Shown: piece by piece, positions 58,642-64,000 of the stretch
How positions within the stretch are numbered: the stretch's first letter is position 1
Layout: the number at the start of each line of letters is the position of its first letter
NCBI RefSeq assembly: GCF_008711465.1
Contig: NZ_VXKQ01000008.1
Span: 1-64,000 of the forward strand
DNA length: 64,000 bases
Direction: 5' to 3'
Source of the DNA: Francisella sp. SYW-9
Lineage (GTDB): Bacteria; Pseudomonadota; Gammaproteobacteria; Francisellales; Francisellaceae
Notes under the pieces: generated by a model
The model's database searches: none
The model's input: only the letters and a program-made list of their open reading frames with translations
What the model was told of the DNA's origin: nothing
Program-made: the position numbers and the translations under genes

Positions 58642-59433
58642 ATGAAACCCATTCTTAATGTTGTAACAACTATCGCTAGAAAAGCTGGAAAAATCATCCT
58701 TCAAGCACAAAATGATCCAAGTACTATAAAAATTTCAAAAAAACCTGACAACTCTGTTGTATCTAACGTTGACGTTGCAGTTGAAAATTTTATCATCGAT
58801 AATATTAAAAAGTCTGGTTTTAATGATTACTTTATAACTGAAGAAAATGGCGAGTTTGGTAACAAAGATAGTCGTTTTACTTGGATTATAGATCCAATTG
58901 ATGGCACTAGCAACTTTGTGCACGGATTACCGCACTGCTGTATTTCTATAGGTGTAAAAAAGGATGATGATATTGTTCTTGGTGTTATCTATAACCCTTT
59001 CTTAGATCTAATGTTCTATGCTTATAAAGGTGAAGGTGCCCTTTTAAATGGTAAAAAAATCCGTGTAGCACAAAAACAAGATTTAACTGATACTCTTATT
59101 TCAGCATCTCTTAAATACTCACGCAGAATATTTAATGATAGCTATGTTGCGGAAATCATAAAACTACAACAAGTAATTTCAGGATATAGATACTCCGGTA
59201 GTATAGCTATGGATATGGCGTATGTGGCTGCTGGTTATATTGATGGTTTATGGGCTTGTGGTAATGTGAAAATCTGGGATCTAGCTGCTGGTTATATCAT
59301 CATGAAAGAAGCTGGTGCTATTGTTACAGATATCCATGGTACAAATAACCTAAACTCAGGATTAATAGTTGCTGGTAATAAAAAAGTTCAACCTAAACTT
59401 ATCAAACTTTTAGCAAAACATATTAAACAATAA
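58642..59433 (+). CDS. suhB: Inositol monophosphatase family protein
   Basis: A 263-residue Mg-dependent phosphatase. Metal ligands lie in ITEENGE, the motif WIIDPIDGTSNFVHGLPHCCISIG, and the C-terminal VKIWDLAAGYIIMKEAGA. This is the SuhB class, which in gammaproteobacteria also takes part in rRNA transcription antitermination; either role is possible. Its TAA stop overlaps the ATG of rsmB by one base (TAATG), so the two are translationally coupled. Confidence 0.92.
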   Translation: MKPILNVVTTIARKAGKIILQAQNDPSTIKISKKPDNSVVSNVDVAVENFIIDNIKKSGFNDYFITEENGEFGNKDSRFTWIIDPIDGTSNFVHGLPHCCISIGVKKDDDIVLGVIYNPFLDLMFYAYKGEGALLNGKKIRVAQKQDLTDTLISASLKYSRRIFNDSYVAEIIKLQQVISGYRYSGSIAMDMAYVAAGYIDGLWACGNVKIWDLAAGYIIMKEAGAIVTDIHGTNNLNSGLIVAGNKKVQPKLIKLLAKHIKQ

Positions 59434-60716
59434 TGAATACTCGAGCTATAGCAGCTAAAGTTATCTTAGATATTCTAGATCAGCAATATTCTCTTTTAAC
59501 TATTGAACACAAGCTTTCAAACCTAGATATATCTGATCAAGATAAGTCCTTTGTTAAACTTCTATGCTATGAATTTTTTAGAAACTACTTTTCTTTAGAG
59601 AAGATTCTAAAGCCACATATCTCAGACAAAACCAAACAAAAAGCAAAGATTTTAATAATGCTTGGAATTCTACAGATTTTTGAGATCAATCAGCCTCACT
59701 ATGCAAGTATTAATGAAACAGTCTCTGCATGTCAAAAGCTAAAGATAGTTTGGGCAAAAAAATTAGTTAATGGTGTTCTTAGAAAAATTCTTAGAAATAT
59801 AGATAGTCTAACTGAAGAATATAATAACCATAAGAAATATGATATGCCTGAATGGCTTATTAATATATTAAAACAACAGTACCCTAATAGCTATCTAAAT
59901 ATTATACAAGCTAGTAATTCAAAAGCAGATATGTTTGTGCGTTTAAATAGCTCAAAAGATCCTGCTAAAGTTATAGAACACTTTAATGAAAACGATATCC
60001 CTTATGAGTCACAAAATAAGCTTAAAAACTCAATAAAGCTTAAAAAACCAATAGCTGTAGAAAAAGATACCCTTTTTCAAAAAGGCTATTTTACAGTACA
60101 AGACTTATCTGCTCAATACGCAGGTTGGATAATTAATCCACAAAATGATGATAAAATCCTCGATGCATGTGCTGCTCCTGGAGGCAAGACTTCACATATT
60201 TTAGAACTGGCTCCTAAAGCAGACATTACAGCTATAGATATCTTAGATAGGCGCCTAGAACTTCTAAAAGAAAACCTAAATAGAGTCTCTCATAATAATA
60301 ACGTAAAAGTTATTAAACAAGATCTTACAAAAACACTTGACGACAGATTTAACAAAATAATCCTCGATGCTCCTTGTACAGCTTTAGGAACTATTCGAAG
60401 AAATCCTGATATCAAATTATTACGTAATAATAGTGACATAAATAATATTACAAAGTTACAAGCACAAATTTTACAAAATATTTGGGATAATAATTTAGAA
60501 GATAATGGCCTGCTTCTATACGTGACTTGTTCAATATTAAAACAGGAAAATCAAGATCAAATAGAAAAATTCTTAGCAAAAAATAATAATGCAAACATTG
60601 TTAACGTTGATATTTTAGAAGAGTATAAAACTAAGTACGGTTATCAAATACTACCTGACACTAAAAAAGGTGATGGATTTTATTATTGTCTGATTATAAA
60701 GACTTCTTCTTTTTAG
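59433..60716 (+). CDS. rsmB: 16S rRNA m5C967 methyltransferase
   Basis: A 427-residue RNA methyltransferase. An N-terminal NusB-like helical RNA-binding domain (about 1-140) includes NQPHYASINETVSACQKLK, and a Rossmann SAM domain follows with ILDACAAPGGKTSHILELAP. The two cysteines of the m5C mechanism are in LDAPCTALGTIRRNPDIK and YVTCSILKQENQDQ. It begins inside the suhB stop codon. Its end overlaps the convergent GNAT gene by 23 nt. Confidence 0.95.
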   Translation: MNTRAIAAKVILDILDQQYSLLTIEHKLSNLDISDQDKSFVKLLCYEFFRNYFSLEKILKPHISDKTKQKAKILIMLGILQIFEINQPHYASINETVSACQKLKIVWAKKLVNGVLRKILRNIDSLTEEYNNHKKYDMPEWLINILKQQYPNSYLNIIQASNSKADMFVRLNSSKDPAKVIEHFNENDIPYESQNKLKNSIKLKKPIAVEKDTLFQKGYFTVQDLSAQYAGWIINPQNDDKILDACAAPGGKTSHILELAPKADITAIDILDRRLELLKENLNRVSHNNNVKVIKQDLTKTLDDRFNKIILDAPCTALGTIRRNPDIKLLRNNSDINNITKLQAQILQNIWDNNLEDNGLLLYVTCSILKQENQDQIEKFLAKNNNANIVNVDILEEYKTKYGYQILPDTKKGDGFYYCLIIKTSSF

Positions 60717-61185
60717 CTGTTATTTTAGCTGCTGCTTCCTTAGGAGATACAGTTAGCTTCAACCTATTTAGTTGATAATCATTATCGAAGAATATATCTT
60801 CTATCTTATCATCAATAACAAAACCTAATGCTGTATAAAATGCTAAAGAATGTATATCATTTGAATACACATAAGCAGTATCTATTTCATGCTTCTCAAA
60901 TAAGTATTTAACTACATTTTCACCAATTCCTTTACCAAAGTATCTAGGATCTATAGGAGTAAAAAGAAGCTCTCTATCACGGATACATGTAAATCCAACA
61001 ATCTCATCATCTATAACTTGAACAAAGGATTTAACATTTGGATCTTTAAAGTATTTTGCTTCTAAAGCTTCCATCTCTTTATTGATCTCACTTGTTGTAA
61101 GAAATTGACAAGTTTTAGATATGCACTCTTCCCATATGATCAACATATCTTTAAAATCTTTTGGAGTTGCCTTTCTTATTTGCAT
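60694..61185 (-). CDS. GNAT family N-acetyltransferase
   Basis: A 163-residue protein opening MQIRKATPKDFKDMLIIWEECI, a usual GNAT start. The acetyl-CoA region is FTPIDPRYFGKGIGENVVKYLFE, with YVYSNDIHSLAFYTALGFVIDD as the motif B end. The C-terminal KKKKSL tail is basic. Substrate unknown. It stands alone and converges with rsmB. Confidence 0.88.
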   Translation of the reverse strand: MQIRKATPKDFKDMLIIWEECISKTCQFLTTSEINKEMEALEAKYFKDPNVKSFVQVIDDEIVGFTCIRDRELLFTPIDPRYFGKGIGENVVKYLFEKHEIDTAYVYSNDIHSLAFYTALGFVIDDKIEDIFFDNDYQLNRLKLTVSPKEAAAKITAKKKKSL

Positions 61186-61462
61186 TTTAATCCTTTAAAT
61201 TAAATGAGTTTATAATATGTAACTTCACGTAATTCTACGATAAAGAATTAAGGTTGTAAACAATTATTGCATATATACGTAAACCAATTCCAATAAATAT
61301 TTCATTTAAATTTCATCAAATATCTACTTAATTTTTATCGCAAAACCTTAATATTAAAGGCTTTACTAGTATTAAATACCTTGTATTATTGTCATAGTAA
61401 AATATTGTAATATAGCAATCTTTGTGTTAATCCTAAATTAAGTTAATTTTTTGGGAAAAATT

Positions 61463-62695
61463 ATGATTAATTGGAAGCCTCATCAAAAACACACTGTAAC
61501 GGGCTGTTTTATCAGTTGGACTCTCGATGCCTTTGACTTTTTTATTCTAGTTTTTCTATTTCATCGTATCTCAGCTTATTTTAATACGAGTATTACTGTA
61601 ATATCTTTTACCGTAATGCTAACTTTGATCTGTAGACCAATAGGAGCCTTTATATTTGGTATACTTGCAGAAAAGTATGGACGAAAAAGAACTTTATTAA
61701 TTAATGTTGCTAGCTACTCGATAATACAAATTATCTCAGCCTTTTCCTCTACTGTTTCATTCTTTATGGTTACTAGACTTATCTATGGTATTGCTATGGG
61801 TGGGGTATGGGGAGTCGCATCAACACTAGCATTTGAACAATCTCCTGCAAATGCTAGAGGCGCTATATCTGGATTATTCCAAGCTGGATACCCTTTTGGG
61901 TATTTATTAGCCTCCATAGTATATGGCATCTTTATTAATTTCTTTGATTGGCAAGGTATGTTTATTTTAGCAGGACTTATTCCTCTTGTATTTTTATTAC
62001 CATACCTATATTTCAAAGTACCTGTATCTGATGTATGGCTTGAGCAAAAACAACAAAGACAGAACAAAAGTGTTGCTATCGATATTGTTCATTCAATCAA
62101 AAATAATTGGAAGGTTTGTATCTTTATAGTAGTAATGATGGCTGCCTTTAATTTCTTCTCTCATGGAACACAAGATCTATATCCCACATTCCTAACTATC
62201 CAACATCATCTAGATAGTACAACTGTTAGTATAATTGCTGTCTGTTATAATATTTCATCAATCATTGGTGGTATATTCTTTGGTATATTTTCTCAAAAAA
62301 TAGGTAGAAGAAATGCAATTTTAATAGCTGCTTTATTAGCCTTGCCAGTAATACCTCTTTGGGCATTTGCTGGAGCCCCTATTTGGTTTGGCTTGGGAGC
62401 TGTCTTAATGCAATTCTTTGTTCAAGGTGCTTGGGGAATTGTACCTACTTATTTAAATGAACTAACTCCAAAACAAGCCCAAACGACTTTACCGGGATTT
62501 GCATATCAATTAGGAAATGTGGTTGCCTCTATTAATGCTCCTCTTCAAGCAATTATAGCAGCACACCATGGCGGCAACTATGGTGTAGGATTAGCTTGGG
62601 TTGCTGGAGTAGTAAGTGTCATACTAGTAATATTAATGCTAGTAGCAAAATTGATGCCTAATATTACTAATCCTAAGAATCTATCTACTATTTAG
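61463..62695 (+). CDS. MFS transporter, sialate/carboxylate:H+ symporter type
   Basis: A 410-residue, 12-segment carrier from the ATG at 61463, chosen over a TTG 12 nt upstream. It has SWTLDAFDFFILVF in segment 1, the loop RPIGAFIFGILAEKYGRKRTLLIN, and RLIYGIAMGGVWGVASTLAFEQSPANARGAISG, typical of the NanT/JEN-type SHS branch that carries sialate, lactate or related monocarboxylates. The next gene is L-2-hydroxyglutarate oxidase, 74 nt downstream, so a 2-hydroxyacid substrate is plausible. The 277 nt upstream hold no ORF. Confidence 0.87.
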   Translation: MINWKPHQKHTVTGCFISWTLDAFDFFILVFLFHRISAYFNTSITVISFTVMLTLICRPIGAFIFGILAEKYGRKRTLLINVASYSIIQIISAFSSTVSFFMVTRLIYGIAMGGVWGVASTLAFEQSPANARGAISGLFQAGYPFGYLLASIVYGIFINFFDWQGMFILAGLIPLVFLLPYLYFKVPVSDVWLEQKQQRQNKSVAIDIVHSIKNNWKVCIFIVVMMAAFNFFSHGTQDLYPTFLTIQHHLDSTTVSIIAVCYNISSIIGGIFFGIFSQKIGRRNAILIAALLALPVIPLWAFAGAPIWFGLGAVLMQFFVQGAWGIVPTYLNELTPKQAQTTLPGFAYQLGNVVASINAPLQAIIAAHHGGNYGVGLAWVAGVVSVILVILMLVAKLMPNITNPKNLSTI

Positions 62696-62769
62696 TTATT
62701 CATCGATTTTCAAATAAATGATATATTTAGTGACAATATAACTAATCTTAAAAATTTTGGTAATTTAAT

Positions 62770-63981
62770 ATGGAAAATAACTACGATGTAGTAATTATTG
62801 GAGCGGGTATTATTGGATTATCTACAGCCTGGCAACTATTAAAAAATCATCCTTCATTAAAAGTTTGTATCTTAGAAAAAGAAGATAATCTTGCAAAACA
62901 TCAAAGTGGTCATAATAGTGGAGTAATTCATGCAGGAGTGTACTATACACCAGGTAGCCTAAAAGCCAAGCTTTGTCTAGAAGGTTGTAGAGAAGCTAAA
63001 AAATTTTGCCAAGAATATAATGTAGATTATAAAGAAACAGGAAAATTAATAGTTGCACTAAATGCTCAAGAGTTAGAATGGATGGAAAACTTGATCCTCC
63101 GTTGCCAAAAGAATGGATTATCTATACAACGATTAGATAAAGATGAGGTTAGTAAAATACAACCAGGATTAAAATCTGAAGGTGGCTTTCTTGTTAAAGA
63201 AACCGGAATAGTTAACTGGAAAGATGTTTGCTTAAAATACGCTGAGTTATTTCAAAATTTTGGTGGAGAAATATTTTATAATAAAATTGTTGAAAATATT
63301 AATGAATCTTCACAATGTATAGATATCTTGACTAAAGATAAAACTACAATTTCTACAAAATATCTAATCTCATGTGCAGGACTATATTCTGATAGAATTC
63401 TAAAGATGTCTGGAATTATCCCTGATTATAAAATTGTTCCTTTCCGAGGAGAATATTATAGTTTAGATTCAGAGCTTACAAAAACTATTAAATATTGTAT
63501 ATACCCTGTTCCGAACCCAAATCTACCATTTCTAGGTGTGCACTTTACTCCTCAAGTTAATCAAGACGTAACTATCGGACCTAGTGCTGTTCTAGCACTA
63601 GCCAGAGAAGGATATAAGTGGAGAAATATAAATCTAAAAGACTGCGTAGAAACTATATTTTACCAAGCTTTCTGGAAACTAGTATCAGCTAATTTAAAAG
63701 CAACCTATGATGAGCTTAAAGACTCTATGTTTAAAAAATCATATTTAAAAAAAGTACAACAATACTTTCCAAATATTCAAACTGGAGATTTAAAGCCTTA
63801 CCCAGCCGGTGTTAGGGCTCAAGCATTAGGAAAAGATGGCAAGCTTGTTGATGATTTTCTTTTTAAAATAACATCTCGAGCTTTACATGTCTGTAATGCC
63901 CCTTCTCCTGCAGCAACATCTAGCTTACCTATTGGCAAATATATCATTGATAAATTTGAGAAAGAGATTTTACAATCTTAA
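62770..63981 (+). CDS. lhgO: L-2-hydroxyglutarate oxidase/dehydrogenase
   Basis: An FAD-dependent membrane-associated enzyme oxidising L-2-hydroxyglutarate to 2-oxoglutarate. The protein is 403 residues. The dinucleotide motif is VVIIGAGIIGLSTAWQLL at residues about 6-23, followed by the family block KHQSGHNSGVIHAGVYYTPGSLKAKLCLEG. Later landmarks are VPFRGEYYSL, YPVPNPNLPFLGVHFTP, PAGVRAQALGKDGKLVDDF and the C-terminal VCNAPSPAATSSLPIG. The upstream MFS gene may import the substrate. An ATG at 63984 after the stop may begin another gene beyond the window. Confidence 0.94.
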   Translation: MENNYDVVIIGAGIIGLSTAWQLLKNHPSLKVCILEKEDNLAKHQSGHNSGVIHAGVYYTPGSLKAKLCLEGCREAKKFCQEYNVDYKETGKLIVALNAQELEWMENLILRCQKNGLSIQRLDKDEVSKIQPGLKSEGGFLVKETGIVNWKDVCLKYAELFQNFGGEIFYNKIVENINESSQCIDILTKDKTTISTKYLISCAGLYSDRILKMSGIIPDYKIVPFRGEYYSLDSELTKTIKYCIYPVPNPNLPFLGVHFTPQVNQDVTIGPSAVLALAREGYKWRNINLKDCVETIFYQAFWKLVSANLKATYDELKDSMFKKSYLKKVQQYFPNIQTGDLKPYPAGVRAQALGKDGKLVDDFLFKITSRALHVCNAPSPAATSSLPIGKYIIDKFEKEILQS

Positions 63982-64000
63982 TAATGTTTAAATATCTAGG

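Noticed and set aside
60774-60786. Perfect palindrome GATAATCATTATC resembling a Fur half-site
   Set aside because: It lies inside the GNAT coding sequence (Asn-Asp-Tyr codons), about 400 nt from that gene's start, and the rest of the 19-bp consensus does not match. Probably coincidental.
61231-61249. AATTC...GAATT inverted repeat upstream of the MFS gene at 61463
   Set aside because: Five-base AT-rich arms far (over 200 nt) from the start; expected often by chance in this composition.
63984-64000. ATG after lhgO opening a frame MFKYL
   Set aside because: Only five full codons remain in the window, so no gene can be supported.
1-64000. CRISPR arrays, insertion sequences, prophage or toxin-antitoxin genes
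   Set aside because: No regularly spaced repeats, transposase, phage structural genes or recognisable toxin-antitoxin pair were found on reading.

Overview
The window reads as chromosome of a Francisella-type gammaproteobacterium. The DNA is AT-rich and gene-dense. The gene order tkt-gap-pgk-pyk-fba, the yceD-rpmF-plsX-fabHDG-acpP-fabF block, an exported catalase-peroxidase (KatG) and a secreted GH18 chitinase are all familiar from that genus. Species cannot be fixed from the sequence alone. I see no insertion sequence, prophage, CRISPR array or rRNA.

Layout: 1-5 kb (minus strand) holds the start of a membrane protein, a small NTF2-like protein, serS, gpmI and an MFS transporter. 5-9 kb (plus) holds a 1018-residue FAD/Fe-S dehydrogenase, a tRNA-Lys with a near-ideal promoter, and a MAPEG protein. 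9.1-14.5 kb (minus) holds SulP and RidA, then a class II lanthipeptide synthetase (LanM) and, downstream of it, a 48-codon precursor gene with a strong ribosome binding site. 14.6-17.7 kb is an HlyD/ATPase/permease ABC exporter operon. 17.8-21.7 kb encodes a glycerophosphodiesterase, GlpT and PBP4. 21.7-24 kb is an adenine deaminase plus purine permease pair. 24-28 kb has KatG and a MOSC-reductase-ferredoxin fusion. 28.8-34.3 kb has dgt, an MFS transporter, a tautomerase-family protein, a 2-hydroxyacid dehydrogenase and a MATE pump. 34.6-41.7 kb has chitinase, upp, anmK and a transporter-trehalase pair. 41.8-48.6 kb is the central glycolysis/transketolase operon. 48.7-55.1 kb is the fatty-acid synthesis cluster, with recognisable internal terminators and an acpP promoter. 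55-64 kb holds YciI, MnmD, TsgA, YeiH, SuhB, RsmB, a GNAT, an MFS transporter and L-2-hydroxyglutarate oxidase.

Most of the window is housekeeping or nutrient-acquisition metabolism. The standout is the lanthipeptide locus at 9088-12284. The precursor ends in TLTAPGGHCTETTDPSCG, with two Cys, six Ser/Thr, a Gly-Gly and a stretch resembling the CTxTS/TE/D part of mersacidin-type lantibiotics. It has a Fur-box-like sequence upstream and no dedicated LanT peptidase-transporter nearby. Lanthipeptide biosynthesis is not part of the usual picture of Francisella-type bacteria, so this is the best candidate for an undescribed system here.
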